Source: CAYFNK01 sp964393215 (GTDB taxonomy: Archaea; Nanobdellota; Nanobdellia; SCGC-AAA011-G17; PNOQ01). From it: a DNA stretch of 64,000 bases. The notes under the pieces are model-generated. The model was not told where the DNA came from. It saw nothing but the letters and a program-made list of their open reading frames with translations, and did no database searches. Position numbers and translations under genes: made by a program. Within the stretch, counting starts at the first letter, position 1, and each line of letters starts with the position of its first letter. The stretch lies in contig CAYMSW010000001.1 in the NCBI GenBank assembly GCA_964393215.1, forward strand, positions 8,095-72,094, in the 5' to 3' direction. Positions 23,592 through 31,329 of this stretch are shown here, piece after piece.

Positions 23592-23805
23592 ATGCGAAAA
23601 ACTCCCATGAGATGTCCAAAATGTAATACAATTCGCACGTATTTTGTATGATAGACTTATAGCAGGAGATGGAATTTCAGAGATGACTGATTCAGAAATA
23701 AGATCGGCTTCAGCATATGGAGATTATCTTGAAAATGGGATAACGGATGAGACCTTGCGTGCTTATGTAATTTATAAAGCAAATGACCCTTCTAGATGTG
23801 AATAA
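23592..23805 (+). pseudogene. Possible broken small zinc-ribbon-like gene
   Basis: ATG 23592 begins MRKTPMRCPKCNTIRTYFV and stops after 19 codons. A second frame (+1) is open from 23611 to 23805 and reads like protein (LYDRLIAGDGISEMTDSEIR then ASAYGDYLENGITDETL). It lacks its own ATG near the front; TTG 23644 is the only early start. The pair could be one gene with a frameshift, or a decayed fragment. A TATA-like box (cttttatata) lies at 23559-23568. Low certainty. Confidence 0.35.
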
Positions 23806-23809
23806 AATT

Positions 23810-24124
23810 ATGGAAATTATACAAGTGAATCTCGGAATTCTGGGATTGATTTTTGATATTCTTGGAGTCCTTATCATTATATTTACTGAAATTATAAATC
23901 CCTTTTATGGCAGGAGAGAGGACGTAAAGTGGTGGAGTGGAAAGAAATATTGGTGGAATGCTTGGAGGCCCTTTTATAAAAATACTCAAACTTTAAAGTG
24001 GGTAACAAAATGGAACCATAAACCAGTTGTTGAAGGCATAATTCCTCCCAAATATAAATTAGAATTTTTTGGTATATTATTAATTATTATTGGGTTCATA
24101 TTGCATATTCTTTTATTTATTTAA
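23810..24124 (+). CDS. Small membrane protein, two helices
   Basis: A 104-residue protein of unrecognised family. One hydrophobic helix lies at residues ~8-30 and another at the C-terminus (~80-104), separated by a Trp-rich charged segment (VKWWSGKKYWWNAW). An in-frame ATG exists 9 codons upstream (23783). It is part of a short accessory patch with the broken gene upstream. Confidence 0.5.
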   Translation: MEIIQVNLGILGLIFDILGVLIIIFTEIINPFYGRREDVKWWSGKKYWWNAWRPFYKNTQTLKWVTKWNHKPVVEGIIPPKYKLEFFGILLIIIGFILHILLFI

Positions 24125-24157
24125 TTAAACATGAATTTCCCATATAATCCCTAAACT

Positions 24158-25045
24158 TCAACCCCTCCGCAACAATCTCAACATAATAGCTTTCTCAATA
24201 TGTTCACGATTCTCAGCCTGATCTAATATCACACTACGAGGACTATCCATAACTTCATCAGTCACTTCCATGCCCCTCTTAGCAGGCAAACAGTGCATAA
24301 ACAAAGCTTTTCGACCAAAAGTCTTAGAATTAACTTGATATTTCTTCAAAGCCTTCAACCTTCTCTTCATCTGACTATCTTTAATGTGATAAGACATCCA
24401 AGAATCAGAATAAACTACATCAGCACCTTTCAAAGCTTCTTTTAAACTAACAACTTTCACACCAGTTTCTTTCACAATCTTAGAATTAGGCATAAACTCT
24501 TTAGATTTGGGACAAGCAATCTGCATCTTAACGCCCAACTTCTTAGAAGCATACATCAAAGAATGAGTAACATTGTTATTAGCATCTCCCAAATAAGCCA
24601 ACTTAACATTAAATGATCTAAGCTTCTCTTTGATAGTTAACATATCCCCTAAAGCTTGACAAGGATGATATGAATTAGTCAAACCATTAATAACTGGAGA
24701 AGAAGAATACTTTGCAAACTCTTCAATATCTTTATGTTCATACAAACGAGCCATAACAATATCAACATAACGAGTAGAAACTGCTGCGCCGTCCTTTATA
24801 CTTTCTTTCTTGCCCAAAGGACTTGTAGAAATGTCATAAAATATTGCATGTCCACCAAGACCCAACATTCCAGCTTCAAAACTCAAACGAGTTCTCAAAC
24901 TTGGCTTTGCAAACAACATAAGAAGAGTTTTGCCTTTCAACTTGTTTTCATATCTTCCAGGATACTTCTTTACCCTTTTACCTAAACTAATCATACTTTT
25001 CAATTCTTTTGAGCTAAAATCCTTCAAAGTCAAGAAGTGTTTCAT
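24158..25045 (-). CDS. argF: Ornithine carbamoyltransferase family
   Basis: Transfers carbamoyl between carbamoyl phosphate and an amine such as ornithine. The carbamoyl-phosphate loop reads KPSLRTRLSFE (usually S-T-R-T), followed by NSYHPCQALGD and MHCLPAKRG, the OTC-type HCLP signature. Length 295. ATG 25045 has a strong AAGGAGG site 8 nt upstream and shares its A with the TGA stop of the preceding gene. The STRT-to-SLRT change and lack of other arginine genes nearby leave room for a different acceptor. Last gene of a four-gene operon. Confidence 0.88.
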   Translation of the reverse strand: MKHFLTLKDFSSKELKSMISLGKRVKKYPGRYENKLKGKTLLMLFAKPSLRTRLSFEAGMLGLGGHAIFYDISTSPLGKKESIKDGAAVSTRYVDIVMARLYEHKDIEEFAKYSSSPVINGLTNSYHPCQALGDMLTIKEKLRSFNVKLAYLGDANNNVTHSLMYASKKLGVKMQIACPKSKEFMPNSKIVKETGVKVVSLKEALKGADVVYSDSWMSYHIKDSQMKRRLKALKKYQVNSKTFGRKALFMHCLPAKRGMEVTDEVMDSPRSVILDQAENREHIEKAIMLRLLRRG

Positions 25046-26343
25046 CAATAAAACCTCCTTAACAATTTCTCTAAAACCTTAACACTATCATCACCAAGCT
25101 CATAATTAACTTCAACCATTGGTTTGTTCACAGAAATTAATCCCCTCAAATTTGCAGGAGTACCATCCACAACAACATCAGCAGGAACTCTATTAACTGT
25201 CTTTTCCAATTCCTTTATTTGCTTTCTACTATATCCCATTGCAGGAATTTCATAAGTCAAATGTGGAAACTTATCAAATGTTTCTCTTATAGAACCAACA
25301 GCATGTTTCTTAGGATTAACAAACTTTCCACCATTTCTTTTCACAGCAATAGTTCCGGCACCATAACTCATTCCACCATGGGACAAAGTTGGACCATCAC
25401 CAATAACTGCACACCTCTTTCCCCTAATTAAACTAGGCTTACTGACCAACAATTTAGATTTGGCCAAAATAACTTTCGCCTTAGGATTATATTTTCTAAT
25501 ATTTTCCTTAACAACTTCAATATCTTTCTTCATTGCACTATCAATCTTATTTATCACAATAACATCGGCCATTAAGAAATTAACAAAACCAGGATAGTGT
25601 GTTAACTCATCTCCGGCCCTATGTGGATCAACAACAGTTATCAACAGATCAGGTTTTATGAAAGAAACATCATTATTTCCACCATCAAATACAATAACAT
25701 CTGCCTCCTTCTCGGCCCTACCTAAAATCTCTTTGTAATCAAAACCAGCATATATAACAAAACCATGATTAATCCAGGGTTGATACTCTTCCTCTTCCTC
25801 AATAGTTGTTCTATGTTTTCTGAAATCAGATTCTTTCTCAAACCTCTGCGAAGTCTGCTTCAACAAATTACCGTAGGGCATAGAATGTCTAATGCCAACA
25901 ACGTTCTTTCCTTTCTTTCTAAGAATCTCGGCAACAGCTCTTGAAGTTTGACTCTTTCCAGAACCAGTTCTAACTGCAGTAACTGCTACAACAGGCCTTC
26001 TCGATTTAACATAAATATCCTCAGCACCCAACAAACCAAAATTAGCACCAGCAGCTAAAACCTTAGAAGCAAATTCCATAACGTATTGATGGCCCAAGTC
26101 AGAATAACTCAAAAAGACAAAATCAATTTTCAACTTCTTAATTAACATAGCCAACTTAGATTCAGAATAAATAGGAATTCTCTTTCCTTTTGCCAACTTA
26201 CTTGGAAAACTTCTTTTCTCGATTCCAGGTATTTGTGCAGCAGTAAACGCAACAACTTCATAAGTTGGATTATTCTTGAAATAAACTAAATAATTGTGAA
26301 AATCCCTACCGCCAGCACCAGATATTATAACTCTTTTTTTCAT
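25045..26343 (-). CDS. Cyclic 2,3-diphosphoglycerate synthetase-like GTPase-fold protein
   Basis: A 432-residue protein resembling the cyclic 2,3-DPG synthetase family of methanogens. It has an N-terminal Rossmann-like segment (IISGAGGRDFHNYLV), a P-loop TAVRTGSGKSQTSRAVAEIL (about residue 125), IVFDGGNNDVSF and the nucleotide-specificity element VINKIDSA. In this operon, between carbamate kinase and carbamoyltransferase genes, cDPG production is not obvious, so the reaction is better left open: probably an ATP- or GTP-dependent ligase-like step. Overlaps the carbamate kinase gene by 4 nt. Confidence 0.75.
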   Translation of the reverse strand: MKKRVIISGAGGRDFHNYLVYFKNNPTYEVVAFTAAQIPGIEKRSFPSKLAKGKRIPIYSESKLAMLIKKLKIDFVFLSYSDLGHQYVMEFASKVLAAGANFGLLGAEDIYVKSRRPVVAVTAVRTGSGKSQTSRAVAEILRKKGKNVVGIRHSMPYGNLLKQTSQRFEKESDFRKHRTTIEEEEEYQPWINHGFVIYAGFDYKEILGRAEKEADVIVFDGGNNDVSFIKPDLLITVVDPHRAGDELTHYPGFVNFLMADVIVINKIDSAMKKDIEVVKENIRKYNPKAKVILAKSKLLVSKPSLIRGKRCAVIGDGPTLSHGGMSYGAGTIAVKRNGGKFVNPKKHAVGSIRETFDKFPHLTYEIPAMGYSRKQIKELEKTVNRVPADVVVDGTPANLRGLISVNKPMVEVNYELGDDSVKVLEKLLRRFY

Positions 26344-27269
26344 TTTGTTATTGTAGTTCCAGCAAAACCACCAATTGCTTTTGAAATATTATTTGGATCA
26401 GTTATTATGACTTTCTTGCCACCCTTTTTCAAAAACTCTACAGCAGACATTATCTTTGGAGCCATACTTCCCTCAGCAAAATGTCCTTCATCCAAGTAAG
26501 CTATTGCTTCTTTCAATTTGACTTTATTTAAACCTTTTTGATTCTTTTTCCTAAAATTCAAATAAGCTCTATCAATACTGGTAACCAAGAGAAGTACATC
26601 TGCTTTAACTTGCTTAGCCAAAACACTGCTGGCTAAATCCTTATCTATAACTGCTTCAACACCAACAAGTTTACCATTCCTTTTGTAAACAGGAATTCCA
26701 CCACCCCCAGTCGCAATAACAATTATTCCTTTCCTAACTAAACCTTTTATTGTTTTAGCCTCAACAATACCAAGAGGATAAGGACTTGCAACAAACCTCC
26801 TATAACCCCTACCAGAATCTTCTTTATACACGAAACCTTTCTTTTTCATCTTACCAACTTGCTTCTTTGTATAAAATGGACCAACTGGCTTGCTAGGTTT
26901 TCTAAAAGCTTTATCTTTCCTGTCAACCAAGACTTGGGTCAATAAAGTAACAACAGACTTCTTCAACCTATGATCATTCAAAGTATTCAACAAAGTTTGC
27001 TCAATCATATATCCAAGCTGACCTTGAACTTCAGCATCTAACACATCCAAGGGCATAACTGGAACTTTGCCCTTAGACAATTCATTCTGCAGCAACAAAG
27101 CACCAGCTTGAGGACCGGAACCATGAGTAATTACTAAATTGTGTTTCTTCTTAACCAAATCTGCCAAAATTATAGAAATCTTCTTCAAACTATCAAGAGT
27201 ACTCTTATAATCACTCTTTCCTTTTTTTGATGTTAATGCATTGCCACCAAGTGCAACAACTATCTTCAT
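26340..27269 (-). CDS. arcC: Carbamate kinase
   Basis: Converts carbamoyl phosphate plus ADP to ATP plus carbamate (or the reverse). The 309 residues belong to the amino acid kinase fold, with VVALGGNAL at the start, THGSGPQAGALLLQ for phosphate binding, ATGGGGIPV in the middle and AVIDKDLASSVLA for nucleotide binding. Adjacent to the carbamoyltransferase gene, it could complete ATP synthesis from citrulline-type substrates. Overlaps both neighbours by 4 nt. Confidence 0.95.
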   Translation of the reverse strand: MKIVVALGGNALTSKKGKSDYKSTLDSLKKISIILADLVKKKHNLVITHGSGPQAGALLLQNELSKGKVPVMPLDVLDAEVQGQLGYMIEQTLLNTLNDHRLKKSVVTLLTQVLVDRKDKAFRKPSKPVGPFYTKKQVGKMKKKGFVYKEDSGRGYRRFVASPYPLGIVEAKTIKGLVRKGIIVIATGGGGIPVYKRNGKLVGVEAVIDKDLASSVLAKQVKADVLLLVTSIDRAYLNFRKKNQKGLNKVKLKEAIAYLDEGHFAEGSMAPKIMSAVEFLKKGGKKVIITDPNNISKAIGGFAGTTITK

Positions 27270-28411
27270 TTTAGGAACTTCTCCAAACGATTTATTGCTT
27301 CTTTTATTTTGTTTAAATCAGTTGCATAGCTAAACCTAACATATCCTTCTCCAAATTTTCCAAACTCTGTGCCAGGAACAGCAGCAACTTTAGCCTTCTT
27401 TATCATATCTTTAACAAATTTTAAACTATTCTTTGAATAATCCTTAATATTTGAAAAAGCATAGAAAGCACCATCTGGAACAGAAGTGCTCAAACCAAGC
27501 TCATTTAATTTAGGAACAATATAATTCCTACGCCTTCTATATTCTTTCAACATTTTACCAATATATTTATCACCAACGGACAATGCCTTAAGCCCCATCA
27601 ATTGAGATACATTTGGTGCACAGATATTCAAATACTGGGATACTTTAGTCATAGCTTCGATAACTTCTTGAGGTCCAGAAGCATAACCAACTCTAAACCC
27701 ACACATCGCATGCGCCTTAGAAAATGTTTGGAAAGTAACAACATATTCTTTCATACCATTCAAAGAACCGATAGAAACATGTTTAGCATCATAGATTACT
27801 TTCTCATAAGCTTCATCAGAAAAAACATAAACATCATTTTCAACTGCAATGTCAGCAACTTCTTCCAAAACTTTTTTCCTAATAACAGTTCCAGTTGGAT
27901 TTGATGGAGAATTTAGAATGATAACTCTTGTTTTCTTCTTATCAATCACTTTCTTAATCTCATCAGAATCTATTTCAAAATTATTAGATTCCTTAAGTCT
28001 AACAAATTTAGGAACAGCACTTACCAATTCAACAGCAGGAATGTAATCCATGTAAGAAGGATTTGGAATAACAACTTGGTCTTTCGGATCTAAAACAGAT
28101 AACAAGCCAGCAAACAATGCAGACTGACTACCAGGTGTAACAATAATATTGCTTGGTTTAAAATTAATCTTATTATCTTTCTTTAACTTTTTACATATTG
28201 CTTCTCTTAATGGAGTTATTCCTTGTGGAGAAGTATAATGTGTTGACTTTCCAATTACTTTAGCACCATGTTTCAAAATAGGTTTAGGAGTAACAAAGTC
28301 AGGTTCACCAGGACCTAAAGAGATAATATCCTTAGATTCCGACGATATTTTTAACAATTCACCTATCAACGCTTCAGGTAAATCGACCTCTCTTTCAGAC
28401 AATTCTTTCAT
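27266..28411 (-). CDS. Class I/II PLP-dependent aminotransferase (AspC-like)
   Basis: Fold-type I aminotransferase of 381 residues. Features: GPGEPDFVTP at the N-terminus, VTPGSQSALFAGL, NSPSNPTGTV, the Tyr/Asp pair DEAYEKVIY, and the PLP lysine in FQTFSKAHAMCGFRVGY; the C-terminal Arg is in VRFSYATD. Substrate cannot be told from sequence; aspartate, alanine or ornithine-type donors are possible. First gene of the operon with carbamate kinase, cDPG-synthetase-like and carbamoyltransferase genes. Confidence 0.9.
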   Translation of the reverse strand: MKELSEREVDLPEALIGELLKISSESKDIISLGPGEPDFVTPKPILKHGAKVIGKSTHYTSPQGITPLREAICKKLKKDNKINFKPSNIIVTPGSQSALFAGLLSVLDPKDQVVIPNPSYMDYIPAVELVSAVPKFVRLKESNNFEIDSDEIKKVIDKKKTRVIILNSPSNPTGTVIRKKVLEEVADIAVENDVYVFSDEAYEKVIYDAKHVSIGSLNGMKEYVVTFQTFSKAHAMCGFRVGYASGPQEVIEAMTKVSQYLNICAPNVSQLMGLKALSVGDKYIGKMLKEYRRRRNYIVPKLNELGLSTSVPDGAFYAFSNIKDYSKNSLKFVKDMIKKAKVAAVPGTEFGKFGEGYVRFSYATDLNKIKEAINRLEKFLK

Positions 28412-28472
28412 TATATTAGAAATTAAAAATCAGAGTATAAATAAGTTTTGATAAAAAAATAGAAAGGAGAAA

Positions 28473-28778
28473 TTATCTTCTCCTTCTTGTTGTTTTTCTT
28501 GCAGTTGTTCTTCTCTTAGCAGTAGTTCTACGTGCAGTTGTTCTTCTCTTAGCAGTAGTTTTTCTTGCAGTAGCTCTTCTGGCTGTCTTTCTTTTTGCAG
28601 TAGTTCTACGTGTTGCTGTCTTTCTCTTAGCAGTAGTTCTACGTGCAGTAGTTCTTCTCTTTGCAGTTGTTCTTCTCTTTGCAGTTGTTCTTCTTGCAGT
28701 AGTTCTACGTGCAGTCTTTCTCTTAGCAGTAGTTCTACGTGCAGTCTTTCTTTTTGCAGTTCTTCTTGCGGCTGCCAT
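28473..28778 (-). CDS. Histone H1-like basic repeat protein (TAKR/TARR repeats)
   Basis: A 101-residue protein made almost only of Ala, Lys, Arg and Thr, in irregular repeats of TAKRKTARR and TARRTTAKR type. There are no acidic or aromatic residues and no folded domain. Composition resembles histone H1 tails and the bacterial Hc1/AlgP-like DNA-compacting proteins, so a chromatin or RNA-binding role is likely. A strong ribosome-binding site (GGAGG, 28788-28792) precedes the ATG. The repeats make the DNA itself repetitive and prone to length change. Confidence 0.8.
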   Translation of the reverse strand: MAAARRTAKRKTARRTTAKRKTARRTTARRTTAKRRTTAKRRTTARRTTAKRKTATRRTTAKRKTARRATARKTTAKRRTTARRTTAKRRTTARKTTRRRR

Positions 28779-28910
28779 GTTTGTTTACCTCCGTATGTTA
28801 AATCAAACCATGATTTACAACAAAATTTTAAAGTTAAAAGTTTATAAACCTTTTTATTTTAACAAAAAACAAACAAAAAAGTTTTTAATTTGCAAAAAAC
28901 AAACAAAAAC

Positions 28911-29321
28911 ATGCAATACAAATACATAAGTCACACAGCGGATGCAAAATTTGTAGCTTTTGGTAGAAACATCGACGGTGTTTTCAAGAACTCTGCACTA
29001 GCAATGTTTAACATTTTAGGTCCAACTAACAAAGTAAAAGCAACAAAAACAAAGAAAATTAAACTAAAATCAAAAAGTTACGAACAACTGTTGTACGATT
29101 TCTTAGAAGAGTTGTTGTTTCTGTTAGACACTGAACGTTTTTTCTTAAACAAAGTAAAAGAAATTAAAATAACAAAAGAGTTTGAACTAAGCGCAACAGT
29201 TTTAGGCGATGATTGTAGAAACTATGAATTAAAAAGCGATATAAAGGCAGTAACATACAGCGATATGGAAATAAAAAAGACAAAAACCGGCTACGAAGCA
29301 ACAGTAGTTATTGATATTTAA
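28911..29321 (+). CDS. Archease, RtcB activator
   Basis: Helps the tRNA ligase RtcB undergo guanylylation and multiple turnover. The 136 residues start MQYKYISHTADAKFVAFG, the archease signature with the metal-binding Asp, continue with LLYDFLEELLFLLDTE, and end with the conserved AVTYSDMEI segment and a terminal VVIDI. ATG 28911 begins the conserved region; the upstream in-frame codons come from a low-complexity leader. RtcB follows one base after the stop. Confidence 0.93.
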   Translation: MQYKYISHTADAKFVAFGRNIDGVFKNSALAMFNILGPTNKVKATKTKKIKLKSKSYEQLLYDFLEELLFLLDTERFFLNKVKEIKITKEFELSATVLGDDCRNYELKSDIKAVTYSDMEIKKTKTGYEATVVIDI

Positions 29322-29322
29322 G

Positions 29323-30750
29323 ATGGAATCAACAAAGAAAATAAGAAAAAATGTCTATCAAGTAGACAAAAAAGGATCAATGAATGTTCCTGTTAAGATC
29401 TTTGCATCAGAGAAACTTCTATCAAAAATGGAACAAGACGATAGCATTAAACAGGGAATTAATGTTGCATGCATGCCCGGAATTCAGAAACAGAGTATCA
29501 TGATGTCAGATGCACATCAAGGATATGGATTTCCCGTCGGTGGAGTAGCCGCTTTTGATGTAAAGAAAGGATGTATTTCTCCAGGAGGAATTGGATTTGA
29601 CATCAATTGCGGAGTTAGGCTTTTAACAAGTAACTTAACAAAAGAAGAAGTTGAAAAAGAGATAGACAACGTCTTAACATCCTTATTTGCAAATATTCCA
29701 TGTGGAGTTGGCAAAGAATCAAAACTAAGATTATCAGACAAAGATTTTGATGAAGTTCTAAACACAGGTCTAAGCTGGACATTAAAAAACAAATACGCAA
29801 CAAAAGAAGATTTAGACAGATGTGAAGAAAATGGACATATGAAAACAGCGGATGCAACAAAAGTTAGCCCAAAAGCAAGAAAAAGAGGAAGAAAACAATT
29901 GGGAACATTGGGTGCAGGAAACCATTTCTTAGAGATACAATATGTAGATAAGATATTTGACAAAGAAACCGCAAAAGTTTTCGGAATAAACAAAGAAAAC
30001 CAAATTGTAATAATGATTCATACTGGTTCAAGAGGACTTGGACACCAAACTTGTTCAGACTACTTAAGAAAAATAGAAGATGCCTTCCCAGAGGTAGTTT
30101 CAAAACTTCCAGAAAAAGACCTAGCATATGCTCCAACAGATTCTAAACTTGCAAAAGATTATTTGGGTGCAATGAGTGCAGCAGCAAACTTCGGTTGGTG
30201 CAATAGACAAATAATTACTTACCAAGCAAGAAAGGCGTTTAACAAAGTATTTGGCAGTGCCAAACTAGATTTGATCTATGATGTTGCACACAATATTGCA
30301 AAGGTTGAAGAATACACAATCAAAGAAAAAAAAACAAAAGTTTACGTTCACAGAAAAGGAGCTACAAGAGCATTTGGACCAGGACATAAAGAAATACCAA
30401 AAGTTTACAGAAAAGTTGGCCAACCCATCTTAATTCCAGGTTCAATGGGAACCGCGTCATATATTTTAGTTGGAACAGATAAAGCAATGAACGAAACATT
30501 TTCAAGTACACCTCATGGCGCAGGAAGACTAATGTCAAGACATGAAGCCAATAAAAGATTTGGTTCAGAGAAAATAATGGGGGATTTAGAGAAAAACAAA
30601 ATTTATATTAAGGCAGCATCAAGAAGAGGAATAACCGAAGAAGCTCCGGGAGCCTACAAGGACGTTGACGAAGTAATAAAAGTCGCAGATGAAGTAGGTA
30701 TTGGAAAAAAAGTGGCAAGATTAAAACCGCTTGGAGTAATCAAAGGTTAG
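29323..30750 (+). CDS. rtcB: RNA-splicing ligase RtcB
   Basis: Joins 2',3'-cyclic phosphate and 5'-OH ends in tRNA splicing and RNA repair. The 475 residues include the metal-binding DAHQGYGFPVGG and GFDINCGVRLL, GAGNHFLEIQ, HTGSRGLGHQ, NFGWCNRQ and HNIAKVEEY. The guanylylated His is in HRKGATRAFGPG. There is no intein, although this is a known intein host. It starts one base after the archease stop, and a tRNA-Ala gene begins immediately after its own TAG. Confidence 0.97.
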   Translation: MESTKKIRKNVYQVDKKGSMNVPVKIFASEKLLSKMEQDDSIKQGINVACMPGIQKQSIMMSDAHQGYGFPVGGVAAFDVKKGCISPGGIGFDINCGVRLLTSNLTKEEVEKEIDNVLTSLFANIPCGVGKESKLRLSDKDFDEVLNTGLSWTLKNKYATKEDLDRCEENGHMKTADATKVSPKARKRGRKQLGTLGAGNHFLEIQYVDKIFDKETAKVFGINKENQIVIMIHTGSRGLGHQTCSDYLRKIEDAFPEVVSKLPEKDLAYAPTDSKLAKDYLGAMSAAANFGWCNRQIITYQARKAFNKVFGSAKLDLIYDVAHNIAKVEEYTIKEKKTKVYVHRKGATRAFGPGHKEIPKVYRKVGQPILIPGSMGTASYILVGTDKAMNETFSSTPHGAGRLMSRHEANKRFGSEKIMGDLEKNKIYIKAASRRGITEEAPGAYKDVDEVIKVADEVGIGKKVARLKPLGVIKG

Positions 30751-30821
30751 GGGCTTGTGGTGTAGTGGTATCACACAACGCTGGCAGCGTTGAGAACCGG
30801 GTCCGATTCCCGGCAGGTCCA
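30751..30821 (+). tRNA. tRNA-Ala (GGC)
   Basis: A cloverleaf with acceptor GGGCTTG/CAGGTCC, including the G3-U70 wobble pair that identifies tRNA-Ala, anticodon stem CAACG/CGTTG, loop CTGGCAG and T arm CCGGG/CCCGG. No intron and no encoded CCA. It begins on the base after the rtcB stop codon. Confidence 0.93.
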
Positions 30822-30829
30822 TATAAAAA

Positions 30830-31237
30830 ATGACAGACTGTATATTTTGTAAAATAGCAAAAGGAGAAATTCCTGCAGAAAAAGTCTATGAAGACGAAGA
30901 AACAATAGCTTTCTTAGACATAGAACCGGTAGCAAAAGGACACACTTTAGTAATCCCAAAGAAACATTTTGAAACAATGGACGAAATGGACGAAGAAACT
31001 ATGCTGACAACACAAAAAACAGTGCAAAAAATAGCTAAAGCACTATTAAAATTCAACCAAGGGTACAATGTTAACCAAAATAACAAGCCAGAAGCAGGAC
31101 AGATAGTGCCACACGTACACTATCATATTATCCCAAGAAACAAAAATAAAGAACTACTTTTCACATGGCCAAAGATTAAAATATCAAAAGAAGAAATGGA
31201 AGAGGAAAAATCCAAGATAAAAAGCTTTTTAAAATAA
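30830..31237 (+). CDS. HIT-family nucleotide hydrolase/transferase
   Basis: A 135-residue histidine-triad protein with CIFCKIAKGEIP at the N-terminus, FLDIEPVAKGHTLVIPKKH and the triad PHVHYHIIP near residue 102. HIT proteins hydrolyse nucleoside phosphoramidates, adenylates or dinucleotide polyphosphates. It is placed between two tRNA genes. C-terminal ~20 residues are charged and helical. Confidence 0.93.
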   Translation: MTDCIFCKIAKGEIPAEKVYEDEETIAFLDIEPVAKGHTLVIPKKHFETMDEMDEETMLTTQKTVQKIAKALLKFNQGYNVNQNNKPEAGQIVPHVHYHIIPRNKNKELLFTWPKIKISKEEMEEEKSKIKSFLK

Positions 31238-31256
31238 AATTCTCACCCGATTCTAG

Positions 31257-31329
31257 GGCGCCTTAGTTCAGTGGTTAGAATGCTGCTCTCATGCGGCAGA
31301 GGTCCCCGGTTCAAATCCGGGAGGCGCCA
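31257..31329 (+). tRNA. tRNA with CAT anticodon (Met elongator or Ile2)
   Basis: Acceptor GGCGCCT/AGGCGCC, D stem GTTC/GAAT, anticodon stem CTGCT/GGCAG with loop CTCATGC, T arm CCCGG/CCGGG, discriminator A. The G1-C72 pair and lack of a GGG/CCC anticodon stem argue against the initiator. Agmatidine-modified tRNA-Ile2 also has CAT, so identity is open. Confidence 0.85.

Noticed and set aside
24158..28411. Complete arginine deiminase pathway
   Set aside because: Carbamate kinase and a carbamoyltransferase are present but no arginine deiminase gene is in the operon, and two other enzymes of unclear role are.
28473..28778. CRISPR array or tandem DNA repeat
   Set aside because: The repetitive DNA is protein coding (TAKR/TARR) in an unbroken frame with a ribosome-binding site, with irregular unit lengths and no spacers.
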